This document shows, one piece after another, positions 9,716 through 19,674 of a DNA stretch of 27,593 bases (position 1 is its first letter; each line of letters begins with the position of its first letter). The notes beneath the pieces are model-generated. The model was not told the origin of the DNA. It did no database searches and saw only the letters and a list, made by a program, of their open reading frames with translations. The DNA is from Penium margaritaceum (taxonomy: Eukaryota > Streptophyta > Zygnematophyceae > Desmidiales > Peniaceae): positions 180,420 to 208,012 of the forward strand of contig SZWC01001585.1 in NCBI GenBank assembly GCA_023375785.1. Reading direction: 5' to 3'. The translations under genes were made by a program, and so were the position numbers.

Positions 9716-12700
9716 ATGGCGTCGTCTCATCCCAATTCAAACACCTGCTCCAACCGAACCTCCACTGGAGGTTCCAGTCCCTCGGTAGCTGTTGTGTCCA
9801 CTATATTGATACAATTTCATGCCCAGAAGTGGAATCCACCAAAGAAAGGGGCGCTCACTGGTGAATTCCTCATCAAGGAGCTGTCCAGACGTTGTGATTC
9901 CAAGCCAACGAGCAGCAAAATGGCGGGATTTGTTTGTGGCTTGTGCGCAAAGAGGGTGAGCGGGACGTGTGATCGCATCCGAGGCCACTTTGCCTGCAAC
10001 AACCTGAATGTGGGGAAGTGTCCCCATCCTCCACCAACATGCAGGGACACGCTGGGCATGGAGCGTTTTCCACCGCCGCCGGCAGGATGGCAGCCATGCA
10101 ACGTGAAGCTGTACAAGGGAGAGGGCACCAAATGGGGGACAAAGGATAAACCGGTGCCATGGCTCAAGTTGTGGGAGGTCGAGGAGAAAGCAGCCCAAGC
10201 AGCAATCAGGGGATTGACGCTGCAGCATGACTCCAGTGATGACGATGATGGGGACGCGGCAAGTCCGAGCAAGCCACCAGCCACAACACATCTTGAGGGT
10301 GAGATACCTCTCTTTGACATCAACAAAGCCGCCTCTTTCAGACAATCCACCATGGTGGAACACTCTGACAAGACAAACAACGTGAACTGCCAGTTGAACA
10401 TCGTGAAAGTCATGTGCATCGCTGCTTTACCCATCTCCTTCTGTCGCGAGGCAGCACTCATGGATGTTATCAAGTGAGCAAAGAAGACAACATCCAGCTT
10501 AAGGTTGCTAGCCAGAGGCACAGTGGTGGATGAATTGCTCCCAAAACTAGATGCAGAGCTTGCTGAGCTAGACGCACCTTTGAAGCAGGGATGGTCAACG
10601 TATGGCACCAGTCTAGCAGTTGACGAGTGGTCCGATAGGCAGATCAGGCCAATTTACAATGCCATGGCAGTCAATCCCATGGGCTCGGTCGACCTGTTCT
10701 CTCGTGATGCCAGCGGTCTGACCAGGGATGCAGACCACACAGCCTCCATGATAGAGGCAACAATTGAAGCAGTGGGTGAGGACAAGGTTGTTTTAGTGAT
10801 ACGTGACAATTCTTCAGTGAACAAGAAGGCATTTGACCAGCTGCGGGTGAAGTACCTGAAGTTATTTTTCCAGGGTTGTTGTGCTCACAAAATTGACCTG
10901 ATTATGAAGGATGTTAGGAAGACTGCATGTGGTGCTGGGATCATTGGACGGTGTGAGAAAGTCATTGCCTTTTTCAGAAACAATGCCATGCCTCGCACAT
11001 GGCTGAAGGACAAAATAGGGGGCAAAGTGCTCAAGAACAGGTGCAACACCCGCTTTGCCTCTGTCTTTGACATGGTGGAGCGGTTGCTGAAGCTGCGGGA
11101 GGAGCTGGAGGAGTTTGTGCAGTTGGAAGTATGGAAGTAGATTGATTGGCAGCGGGATGCCGGCTTCAGGAGTTGGAAGAGGGAGGTGAGACGGATCATA
11201 CGGCGCAAGGTCTTCTGGCTCCATGTCCGTCAATTGAAGGAATTGCTTCTGCCATTGGTGCGGGTGCTGCGTGTGGCTGATTCCACGGGTGGGGGGGTTG
11301 TGAGATTTACAAGGGATTGTTGGATTGTGCGGAGCAAGTGAAAGCGCTGGCTGAGAAGAAGGGCAAGAAGGGAAGAAAGGTTGCAGAGTCTCATGTCAAC
11401 TTTGTTCTGGGCAGATTGGACCACCGCTGGTCCAAGGATATGAGCTGTCCTCTGTATGCTGCTGCGCGACGCCTGCATCCTCAACATGTTGGAAAAGATC
11501 TCTCTAGTGATGCCACCACACTATAGGCATGGCGTGCGGTGGTGGAGGCACTCGTTCCAGAAGAGAAACACGACGCCATAATGAAGGAGATTGGTTGCGT
11601 TCAGCTGGCACAGACCATGGTTGTCCATGCCCCCTTGGTGACACCTCGTAGTAATGCCAAGGCTGTCGCCCCAGTAGCAAAAGTGCAATGTGGCACAATG
11701 TGTGCTGCTGAGTGGCATGTCAACTACATGTGCAACCTGCTTGTGCTTCGCGACCTGGCATTGAACCTGCTATCGCAGCCATGTTCTTCATCTGAGTGTG
11801 AGTGTTTACTTTCCACTCACAAGTTGATTCACACTGCGAGGAGGAACCGGCTCAAGGTGTCAACACTCATGCTCCTCGTTTGGTGCAACGTCCGTTTACA
11901 AAAGCACTACGGCTGGAATGGACGCAAGGCATCAAAGAACATCACTCTAGTCGCGGAAGCAGAAGTAGAACCTGACGCAGAGGGCAACAAGAATGATGGA
12001 GAGGTTGTTGAGGAGGAGGGAGTATTGAGTGAGCTCAAGGATGACATGGAGAGTGATGACGAGTGGGAGGAGGAGGAAGAGGTAGAGGAGGCAATGGGAG
12101 ATGATGACGTGGTTGAGGTCATGGCGTCTGTCCAAGTCATGAGAAGTACCCTTGGAATGCCTCATGCTCGTCCAGTGTGTGTTCGTGCACAGGTGAAAGC
12201 CTCAAGCACCAATGCATTAGCTCGTGGAGTAGGTGGAGAAGCGGCTGCAGGTGGTGAAAGGGTAACGGTTAGAGAAGGGGCAGCAATTGGAGAAGGGGCT
12301 ACAAATGGAGAAGTGGCAGCAGCAAGAGAAGGGGCTGCAGCTGGAGAAGGGGCAGCAGCTGGAGAAGGGGCAGCAGCTGGAGAAGGGACTGCAGGTGGAG
12401 AGAGAGGGGGATTTGAGCCAGCTGGAGCAGATGGGGAAGAAGGAGGAGGAGGTAGTGGAGAAGAAGCAGGTGGGGAAGGAGCAAGTGGAGTTGTACCAGG
12501 TGGGCACGGAGATGAGGGAGCAGGAAAGCAAGGGACATCGGCACCATCGTCCAATCAAGCAGGAAGAGTAGCATCACGGATTGGTAGTGCCAAGCAAAGG
12601 GATACGAATCCTGCCTTAGTTGCCCTGGCTGCAGCTAGGGCAGCAAAGCGTGCGACAGGCAATGCAGCAACAGCCACTACAGCAAGCAAGCCGGCAAGAC

Positions 12701-12729
12701 GCAGAGCAGCAAGTGCTCTGCGCAAGTAG
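9716..12729 (+). pseudogene. hAT-family transposase (BED finger, DUF659, C-terminal dimerisation), copy A
   Basis: hAT transposases cut and paste DNA elements. I choose the ATG at 9716, in a strong ACCATGG context. A BED-type zinc finger uses C74, C77, H91 and C102 (CX2CX13HX10C). The DUF659/RNase-H-like region shows V-D-E-W-S-D (first Asp), V-I-R-D-N-S-S-V-N (second Asp) and C-C-A-H-K-I-D-L-I. Near the end, C-S-S-S-E-C-E-C, H-T-A-R-R-N-R-L and L-V-W-C-N-V-R-L form the dimerisation domain. A Gly/Glu/Ala-rich tail ends at TAG 12727-12729. Breaks: TGA at 10475, TAG at 11138, TAG at 11524 (CAG in copy B) and a frame change in the G run near 11290-11297. It would be about 1000 codons, so nearly full length but non-functional as read. 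Confidence 0.9.
12226..12420 (+). repeat. 18-bp-type repeat encoding G-E-G-A-A-A
   Basis: Imperfect 18-bp units in the transposase frame encode runs such as G-E-G-A-A-A-G-E-G-A-A-A in the C-terminal tail of hAT A. The region is absent from copy B, which is cut at 26199. It is probably a disordered acidic tail expanded by slippage. Confidence 0.75.
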
Positions 12730-13140
12730 AATATGTTGTCAGACATGTGGCATGTATTCAATTTCATTTCAGTGTTCATTTCAGTCTCTTATGTTTTCAT
12801 CTCCATCTCTCAACCAGAGTTCCATTATTAGTGACCACCGTGTGGTAATGCATGCGAAATAGTGAAATCTGTGACTGACCAAAGATAATGTTCATGAATG
12901 GCAATAAGTAGTTGCACTAACTTAAACAAGGCACCTCTGAATGGAACTAGTGGGTCTCCCTGCCACCCCCCCAAAATAGTGCACCTAGAAGTGTGTATGA
13001 TAGAATGTTCAACAAGTGCAGATTTGTGTCTCCAATTACGGACAAGTGGGCCTCACTGACCCCCCCTCTTGGACAGTGTACTCAAAAAGTGTGAATGATA
13101 GAATGTTGAACAAGTACACATCTGTATCTACAACTGCAAA
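12730..13140. repeat. hAT A 3' flank with diverged ~95-bp tandem units
   Basis: About 410 bases downstream of the transposase, without a gene. Three imperfect units share an A-G-T-G-[GA] stretch, a CTCACTGACC-like stretch, a C run, and then a GTGTATGATAGAATGTT-like stretch (clearest at 12999-13015 and 13091-13107). They may be subterminal repeats of the hAT element. No terminal inverted repeat or 8-bp target duplication could be shown. Confidence 0.5.
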
Positions 13141-14864
13141 TTAGTGAACTGCACTGATCCCCCCTCCCCCCTCCCCCCCTGGACCCACATCAATGTTGCC
13201 CGTCTCAGCTACATCAATGTATCGATGTGGACCTCGGTGTACCGAGGTTCGTGGGGCCAAGGTCAACACCACTACTGCTGCTGTTGCTGCTGGTGCTGGT
13301 CCTTCTCTTGTTGTTGCTACTGTTGCTCCTCCTGCTGCTACTGATGCTGGTCCTTCTCTTGTTGTTGCTACTGTTGCTCCTCCTGCTGCTGCTGTTGCTC
13401 CTGCTATTTCTGCTACTACTGCTGCTGCTACTGCTACTGTTGCTGCTGCTATTATTGTAGCAGCTGCTATTACAGCCACTACAGGAAAGGGGGATGAGGG
13501 CTCCCCCCACCAGAGGCAGACCCCTCCCCACTAGGGCTAGTGGCCATGCTGTTTGGCCCCCTTTGTATTACCCTCCTTTGTGTTTTTTTTGTTTTTTTCC
13601 CTCTTTCTTTTGTGCTACTGATATCAGTAGTGACATCAGTAGTGTTGTCAGCATGAGATGGTTGACTTCAGCATGTGCCACTGAGTATCTGCAGGGTTGC
13701 TGGGCAATTTTTTGTTGACCACGTCAGTAATGACGTCAGCAAAAAGGTTGCTGAATTTTGCAGTGGCTGTTGCTGAAGCTGCTGCTGTGTCCACCACAGG
13801 GGGTTAGCTGAAGTTGCTGTAGCTATAACAGCAGCAGTTGTTGCTATTGCTGACGTTGCTGTTGCTGCTGCGGCTTCTATTGCTACTGTTGCTGCGATGG
13901 CGGCTGTAGTAGCCACCACTGCTACTGCTGCTGGGCTGTTGCGTGCTCTTGCGGCTACTATGGCTGCTACTGCGATCGTGATGGCAGCAGCAGCTGCTGC
14001 AATGGAAACTACGGGGTGAGGGATTTTCTTTTGTAGTTTTTTTGTGTTCTCTTTGTCTTTATTCTGGTTGCACAACGAGCTCGTTGCTCGCTGTGTGCCG
14101 CGATCAGCAAGTAGCGAGCTCAATAATTGCTGCCCGCTGCTTGCTACGGGTCGCGAGCAGCAAGCCCGCTGCTCGCATCTCGCGGCTCACTGCTGTTAGT
14201 GAGCTGCGAGCAGTTGCATCTGTAGCCGCTGCTATTGCGGGCTACAGCTGGTGCTGTAGCAGGCTGCAGCTTGTTGTTGTTGCAACTGCTGTTGATGCTG
14301 CTTGTTGTAGCTTTTGCTGCTGGCTACTGCTCCCTGCTGCTGCTGTTGCTGTCGGCTGCTGCGGTTGCTCGTTGCTGGCTGCTGCGTGCAGCGTCTGCTG
14401 CTCCTGTTGCCTTCGGCTGCTGCTGCTTCTTGCTGTTGCGGGCTGCTTCTGTGGGCCATTGTTGCTACTGCTAGCTGTCGCGAGCTGCTGCTGCTGCCAG
14501 CAGCTGATGTTGAGCACTTGTGCTGTTGGATGCTGCTGCAACTTCTCGCTACTGCTGCAAGTTGCTACCGCTGTTGTTGCTTGTAGCTCGATCACACCTA
14601 GTCGATGTGCGATGTCGTTGCGATGCTTGACGATGGCGGCCGCTCACGTCCTCGCGTCACGTGTGGGGGTCAGTGCTGTCAAAACGTTTTTGTAGCATTT
14701 CCCCTGGCCCAGTGACCGTGGGGAAATTTTTTACGCCGCCACCAGGTTGGTCAATGCTGCCGGAAAAAATCCTGCAGCATTTTCCCTGCACTGGTGTGTA
14801 TGGAGGATTGTCGGGGCTGTCTGGCACCTGTAAGCCAGTCTTTTGCTGCTGCTGCTACGCTATG
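13141..14864 (-). other. GCT/CAG-rich leader of a second LTR retroelement (element 2)
   Basis: Read on the minus strand this is the 1.7 kb downstream of the PBS at 14865-14876. It is dominated by GCT/CTG/TTG triplets, so long open frames in several phases are composition artefacts. Two perfect 51-bp units occur at 13294-13344 and 13345-13395. TGACGTCAGC lies at 13731-13740 within several TGACATCA/TGACGTCA-like sites, as in the element 1 leader. The gag that should follow is absent; hAT A flank DNA lies there instead. Confidence 0.6.
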
Positions 14865-14876
14865 GCTCTGATACCA
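14865..14876 (-). other. Primer-binding site (initiator tRNA-Met), element 2
   Basis: The minus strand reads TGGTATCAGAGC, the complement of the 3' end of plant initiator tRNA-Met and the standard PBS of plant copia elements. Its 5' LTR should lie at higher coordinates and its leader at lower ones. Confidence 0.85.
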
Positions 14877-15409
14877 ATCTTCCAATGATAAGCTGTAGGT
14901 TGGGGCTGCGTTGTTGATGCAGCGTGTTGGTTTCCACGCTCGTTGCTTAGTCTGCTGCCCCCTTAGTCCGCTGCTCTAGAGGCTAAGTCTGGATGCTCTG
15001 GGTTTGTTACTCAAAAGTGCGCGTCTCAGTGTTAGCGCCAGAAAGCAGCCGAAAACTGGAGGTAACTGGTTAGAAGTGAAGAATGAACAACAATGGGAGA
15101 CCCCTCCAAGTTCTAGCTCCCCCCCAGCTCTGTAGAGCTTGTTACTCAGCTGACCAGCCAATTAGAAGATAGTTCTGGACTTGTTTTCTGGCAGGCAGGG
15201 TTTTCTTGGTGAGCCCTGCCAGACGGCCGACAGCCCAAAACCCGAGCGTCGTCCGTTTTGCCTGAAAACTGGACCATACCATGATACCAACATTCCGAAT
15301 GCAGTCGTGCGGTCAGAAATAGCTAGAAAAACAGTAGCAAAGAGTTATGACTGCCCGAACCCAGGCAGTGCCTACGGTGGTCCATAGTGCTAAACAGTGT
15401 CACGCAACA
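14877..15409 (-). mobile_element. Candidate 5' LTR of element 2, edges uncertain
   Basis: A 5' LTR is expected upstream of the PBS at 14865. The minus strand begins TGTTGCG at 15409, a plausible LTR start, and the PBS-proximal end could be a CA a few bases before the PBS. There is no second LTR in the window and no coding frame of interest, so both edges are inferred. Confidence 0.35.
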
Positions 15410-15653
15410 TGAAACATGGACCCTAGGCAGAGCATGCCGCTACAAACGGAATAGCACAGTCAAATCCAGCGCTGCATGCACGCAAACAGCCTCTGCAGTG
15501 GCAGTAATCGCCAAGGAGGCCTGCTGATGGAGCTGAGCACGTTGACGCAAGGAGGAGGCTCCAGGGAACTACGTGTAGGCCTTAGCGTGCGCCGGCTCTG
15601 CCGGACGACACTCTAGCGGCGTCAAGTCTCGCCGTGAGTCATTTGCACGCTGA

Positions 15654-15971
15654 TGTACACAAGCAGAGAGGACACATCAGAGCACAATGAGAGACACGGA
15701 AAAAACCAACAGAGTGAACTTCCCCTACACGGATGTACCTCCGTTTCCTCCTGGACAAGTGGACAAAGACACAGAGTACGTCATTGAGGACATCCTCGGC
15801 CATCGACGACTTGGCAAAACGACAAAATTTCTTGGTTTGTGGCACGACCACGACGACGCGCACAACAAGTGAGAACCCCACGACAACCTCGGAGACGTCG
15901 ATGAACTAGTCGACGGATACTACCGCCGTCACCGGGCCACATGTTTGCGCGTGTCGGAACATGGCAGCTAA
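15654..15971 (+). pseudogene. Ty3/gypsy integrase C-terminus with chromodomain
   Basis: Chromodomains at the integrase tail of chromoviruses guide insertion to marked chromatin. The frame reads Y-V-I-E-D-I-L-G-H-R-R-L-G-K, then F-L-G-L-W-H-D-H-D-D-A-H-N-K, a TGA (15870-15872) where the family has the Trp of N-x-W-E-P, then E-P-H-D-N-L-G-D-V-D-E-L-V-D-G-Y-Y-R-R. This matches the chromodomain pattern (I-L-x-H-R, W, H-N-x-W-E-P-x-x-N-L, E-L). It ends at TAA 15969-15971. A polypurine tract and an LTR start follow at once, in the right order for the end of a plus-strand element. A TGA at 15651 limits the frame upstream, and the integrase core and RT are missing. Confidence 0.82.
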
Positions 15972-15990
15972 AAGTTGGGGAGGGGGGAAG
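15971..15990 (+). other. Polypurine tract of the Ty3/gypsy element
   Basis: A purine-rich run (core GGGGAGGGGGGAAG) starts at the end of the integrase frame and touches the TG of the LTR. It would prime plus-strand DNA synthesis. Confidence 0.82.
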
Positions 15991-16698
15991 TGTTACGTAC
16001 CAGACGTACACAAATCCTTAATCTTTCGAGTGGGAATTTCCGTCAATACAAAGATAGCCCACGGTGCGATGAGACCTTGATTTTCGCTTCATTGGTTGAG
16101 GGCAATTTGGCCAACCGCCCTCGCCTAACGACAAACCTTTTCGCATCTTCTGAGCAACTTCGACCACTTTCGAGAATCAACAACTTAATTGTCAAGACCT
16201 TTCGGTCAAATTCTTGTCTTAACGATAAATAACTTGATTCATAAAGGTGCATCTTGCATCTTCGCCGTCGATCTTCGAAGGCCCTGGATTCCTCGACGGA
16301 ATTGCTCAATGCGACCACTCACGACGCGACTCCAAACGCGTCACTTGACGATCGACCCAACGATGCGAGCTATGTCTCATTCATAACGTGAGGCGTGTAC
16401 ATTCATGCTCGATCATTTCAACACTTGTCATTGAAGTACACTTACTGCTAGTTACAAATTGCTCAAGTGTCCCAAATTCTTCATCGTGTTTTCTCCCTTG
16501 CAACTTCTACCTGTTCACCATCTACGCTCAGTTCCGAAGAACAAGATGGGCGAAAGAAATGTTTTTGTTAGGGCATGGGGGAGCGAGTTATTCTGTTTCG
16601 AAAGCTGGGGATATGTAACTTTCGCCCTAAATAATGTATTTCCCCCATTTCTTTAGGTAGTGTTCTCTTGGAGTCGTACTGATTGCCGCGGTCGTGCA
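15991..16698 (+). mobile_element. 3' LTR of the Ty3/gypsy element
   Basis: It begins TGTTACGTAC directly after the polypurine tract. The right edge is set by comparison with copy B: the 367-bp segment shared with 26202-26568 starts at 16699, and the base pair just before it is CA, giving a 708-bp TG...CA LTR. It holds no long coding frame of interest. The matching 5' LTR is not in the window, so target-site duplication cannot be tested. Confidence 0.75.
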
Positions 16699-17065
16699 CG
16701 CATATGCGATGGCGAGACGAGTCGCTCGGTTCACTCTAGAACAATGAGACAGATGGTAGAGTGTCTGGAGTCTGACACGTCCAGGCTGAGCTGTCGTCGT
16801 CCCGGATGGGTGGCAAAACCTGTCCATGTACAATCCAAACGCATAGATACCCGCAATTGTGTGCTTCTACGGCTCGAAGAGAACACACCCTTAAATATTC
16901 TGCTGCCTCACACTTCTTCCCCTTGAACCAGGCAAGTTCTGTTCGCTGCAGCAGAGAGTGGGTATTTCTGGAGTCCGATTCTCAACGGTGGGTAACCTTG
17001 GTCGTGCCATTTCAAAAGGTGGTTAAAGACGGGTCGGCCACTCGCGATGGCCACGAAGTGTGGGT
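16699..17065 (+). repeat. 367-bp segment, first copy; possible host exon
   Basis: It matches 26202-26568 with 10 differences in 367 bases. Nine differences fall in the first 222 bases and one in the last 145. The last part is open in the frame A-S-S-V-R-C-S-R-E-W-V-F-L, preceded by a pyrimidine-rich stretch ending CCAG and, in the other copy, followed by the donor-like GGTAAGC. This copy ends at N 17066. It may be an exon or conserved upstream sequence of the TAF6 locus. No protein family was recognised. Confidence 0.6.
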
Positions 17066-17066
17066 N
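17066..17066. other. Single N, probable contig join
   Basis: Left is the 367-bp segment, whose other copy continues as AAGCAGCG. Right is element 1 gag, whose other copy (3297) is preceded by different sequence. Both neighbours lose their homology here, so the join is probably not biological. Confidence 0.75.
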
Positions 17067-17194
17067 CGCTGCAGACGACGCATCTCCTCCTGCTGGCTCC
17101 ACAGGCCCGCAATGGCCTGCGAGCGAGGGCTCAATACCCTTGAAGAAGAGGAGGAGGGATCACCTGGTCCCTTGTCCTTGTCGGGCGAACTCAT
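17067..17194 (-). pseudogene. N-terminal gag fragment of element 1 (same sequence as 3297-3424)
   Basis: It starts at ATG 17194-17192, reads M-S-S-P-D-K-D-K-G, and is cut by N 17066 after 42 codons. It is identical to the start of the gag at 1536-3424 and is probably the same physical gene seen at the end of another contig. Unlike the 3424 copy it keeps its upstream leader, PBS and LTR. Confidence 0.88.
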
Positions 17195-18046
17195 GTCGCT
17201 GCTCACTATGGGACAACAGGTCAAGTTTGTCAGATTTCAAAACCGTTTCCATTTCTCGAGGAGTTGAAACGCTGGCAACTTTTGACTTTCTGGGTGAAAA
17301 CTTGTCTAAGTGTTATGCTGACATCAGCAAGTGGTTGCTGACGTCAGCACGACCTGATGACGTCAGCAATCAACAATGCTGAAGTCAGCTCGTCCCCTCC
17401 TTTTTTTTTTCTTGTAACGGTTATGCGCGCGTGTGGAGCCGCTTCGTAGTGGCGCGCGGCAGCTCCGCGGAAGCTGCGTAGCAGCTTCCGCCCAGCTGCT
17501 GCTGCAGCTGTGCTGTCAGCTACAGCAGCAGCTGTAGTTGCGTAGTTGCATGTGCAGCGGTGGCAGCAGCGGCTACGTTTCCGCTGCTGCTGCTGCACGC
17601 TGCAGTTGCTGCTGCGTGCTGCAGCTGTTGCTGGCTACCGCTGCCGCGCGCTGCTGCTGCTGCCATTGATGTGCTGCTGCTGCTACTGCCGCTGCGACTG
17701 CCGCTGCTGCTGCTGTGCCGCTGCTGCCGTTGCTGCTGCTGCACTGCTGCTGCCGACTTGTTGTTGCGCTGCCGCTGCGCTGCTGCTGCCGCCGCCTCTG
17801 TTGCTGCTGCTCTGCTACTGCGGCTGTGGGAGGGCGGCTGCACGCACTGCAGCCGCCACACACCTCTGCGTGGCGGTACACGTCGCTGCTGCTGCCTCTA
17901 CAGCTACGATCTCACGTTGTGGGTTGAGTGCGTTGACGGCCGCCGACCGTCTCCAACAGACCCCAGAAACTCTGCTGCAGCGGTGACTCTCACTGCTGCT
18001 GCTCTGCTGCGTCTCTGTTGCGTAGCTCAGTGAGAACTATCTTAGT
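17195..18046 (-). other. 5' leader of element 1, CTG/GCT-rich
   Basis: It lies between the gag ATG and the PBS. Near gag it has two TGACGTCAGC sites (17339-17348 and 17358-17367) and related TGACATCAGC and TGAAGTCAGC copies. A GC-rich inverted repeat (CGGAAGCTGC with GCAGCTTCCG) occurs near 17467-17489. The rest is dominated by GCT/CTG triplets. The open frames here in all phases are composition effects. Confidence 0.65.
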
Positions 18047-18058
18047 GCTCTGATACCA
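18047..18058 (-). other. Primer-binding site (initiator tRNA-Met), element 1
   Basis: The minus strand reads TGGTATCAGAGC, an exact copia-type PBS. It is about 850 bases upstream of the gag ATG at 17194 and about 650 bases inside the edge at 18710. Confidence 0.9.
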
Positions 18059-18710
18059 TAAGAAAGTGCGTAGAAGCTTCCTAGCAACACGGCCGCTGAC
18101 CGGGCGTTAGTGCCTGATCAGACGGTGACGACGGTCATAGGTCGTACACACAACGGCAAGGGTTTGGCTAGGAGACACAAGACACAGTGTCAGAATGCTT
18201 CAATATAGCATATGCAGAGAGAAATGACGAATGACAAGTCCAAGGCATAAACACTTGCCGCGGCGCACGGCGGGTGTCGCTTGCGGCAGTCCAAGAGCTG
18301 TCCTTAAACCGGCCCAAAACCGGCCCAAAACCACTGTTTTGGCCGTAGCTCTGCGCACACATGTCAGAATGCTAAGCCTTCTGAACCTAGACGTGCAGAA
18401 TCAAAAGACAGACGCTACGATTGGTCACATGCATGCATCCATTGACTGACAGTGAGCATACAATGCAAAAACATGCAAATAGGCCTCATGGCCAGTCCAC
18501 CGAAAAACGCCTGCAAGACGTAGAAGACACAATAGAGAGTCCCGGTGGCATCCGGGGCTCTGGAACAGTGGTCGGTCAGCTCCAAGCGAGTAGTCCGCCG
18601 CCTGTCGTCGCGCCGGTGTCACCAGGGCCGCCTGCCTCAGGGATTAGCACGAGTATGGACACGGCCGAGTGGTCACAGTAAATTGTACAGGAACGGCACA
18701 GAGCACAACA
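18059..18710 (-). mobile_element. 5' LTR of element 1
   Basis: The outer edge is where copia B homology to copia A stops (18710/18711). On the minus strand the LTR begins there with TGTTGTGCTC. The inner edge lies within a few bases of the PBS but is not a clean CA, so it is uncertain. A TATA-like CTATATT lies near 18202-18210 (minus), about 150 bases before the PBS. Internal repeats include AAACCGGCCC-type units near 18306-18331 and two GTCAGAATGCT copies. Copia A is uninterrupted at the matching point (4609), so element 1 inserted into copia B's RT region. Confidence 0.75.
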
Positions 18711-19194
18711 GTAGGCACATGCAGCTTCCCATTGAGCAGCCTTTGGAGACACCCGAGCCTGACGGAGGGTGGCTGGATCCTCAGGTCGCTCAGGGGCGGA
18801 CAATGAAGGTATGCGCATCCCGTGCCCTTGGTGGCGTCCGTGTGAGTTCGGCCGCAATGGCATATTGGTGTTCCTCATGGAACAAGGCATAGCTGACCCT
18901 GGATGTAGGTCAGCGATCACTGACAGTGTGGCCAAGCCGAGTGTCTTGGTACCGGGGTCCCAACTCACGACGGTGGGAGTGGGTCCACGTCTCAGTGGGA
19001 GTGGATCCACATTTCCTCCAAATCTGACATGAGGTGAGGATCCTCGTGGGATGACAGGAGGTTGTGGGGTGAGAGGACGTGTGGAGGTGGTTTGAGTGAC
19101 AGCTGTCCACATGGGTCTTAGGCTCCCGCCCGAACCGCGTGTGTAGCGCTCCGATACGGACGGAGCCGTAGGTATTGAGGGGCCGATAGACACA

Positions 19195-19674
19195 GATAGG
19201 ACAGCCAATCGCAAGGGGCTGGCAGACTTGGATGGGACAGCCGGCCTTGAGGGGTTGGCAGATTCGAACGGGGCAGCTGGCCCTGAGGGGCTGGCGGAAA
19301 CGGACGGGGCAGCCGGCCCTTAGGTGCTAGTGAACTCAAATGGGGCAACCGACCCTGAGGGGCTGGCAGACTCAGACAGTGCATTCGGCCCAGAGGGGCT
19401 GGGAGACCCGGACGGGGCAGCCGGCGCTAAGGGGCTGGCGGACACGAACGTGGCATCCGACCTTGAGGTGCTGGCGGACTCGAACGCGGCAGCCGGCCCT
19501 GAGGTGCTGGCGGACACAGACAAGGCAATGGACCCGGAGGGGCTGGCGGGCACGGACGGGGAAGCCGACCCTGTGTAGCTGGCGGGCATGGACGGGGCAG
19601 CCAGCCCTGAGGGGCTGGCGAGCATGGACGAGGCAGCCAGCTCTGTGGGGTTGACGGACACGGATGGGGCAACA
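19195..19674 (-). repeat. 36-bp coding minisatellite, copia B
   Basis: Same unit number and phase as 5093-5572, differing only by substitutions. The array length has not changed since the copies separated. The shared TAA is at 19320-19322. Confidence 0.9.

Larger units (their letters stand above)
4609..12070. repeat. Block A of a ~7.5-kb duplicated copia-hAT segment
   Basis: Collinear with 18711-26199. The offset is 14102 through copia, rises to 14127 after a 25-bp insertion present only in B (23741-23765), falls to 14126 after a one-base deletion in B near 24193, and reaches 14129 after a G-run difference near 11295/25425. Divergence is about 3% in hAT stretches and up to about 7% in parts of the integrase compared by eye. 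Confidence 0.95.

Noticed and set aside
9514..12957. CAGGGTGCACC (9514) and CAGGGAGACCC (complement near 12957) as hAT terminal repeats
   Set aside because: Only about 8 of 11 positions match, and the flanking 8-mers are not duplicated.
13141..14695. Long open frames rich in Ala, Leu, Cys, Ser or Gln on both strands
   Set aside because: GCT-triplet composition keeps several frames open at once. No domain, and the phases conflict.
15278..15292. Third PBS-like sequence (TTGGTATCATGG on minus)
   Set aside because: Only the first 8 bases of the PBS match and no leader or gag follows.
17344..18033. Cys/Leu-rich and Gln-rich open frames
   Set aside because: Same triplet composition, lying between a PBS and the gag ATG, so it is leader.
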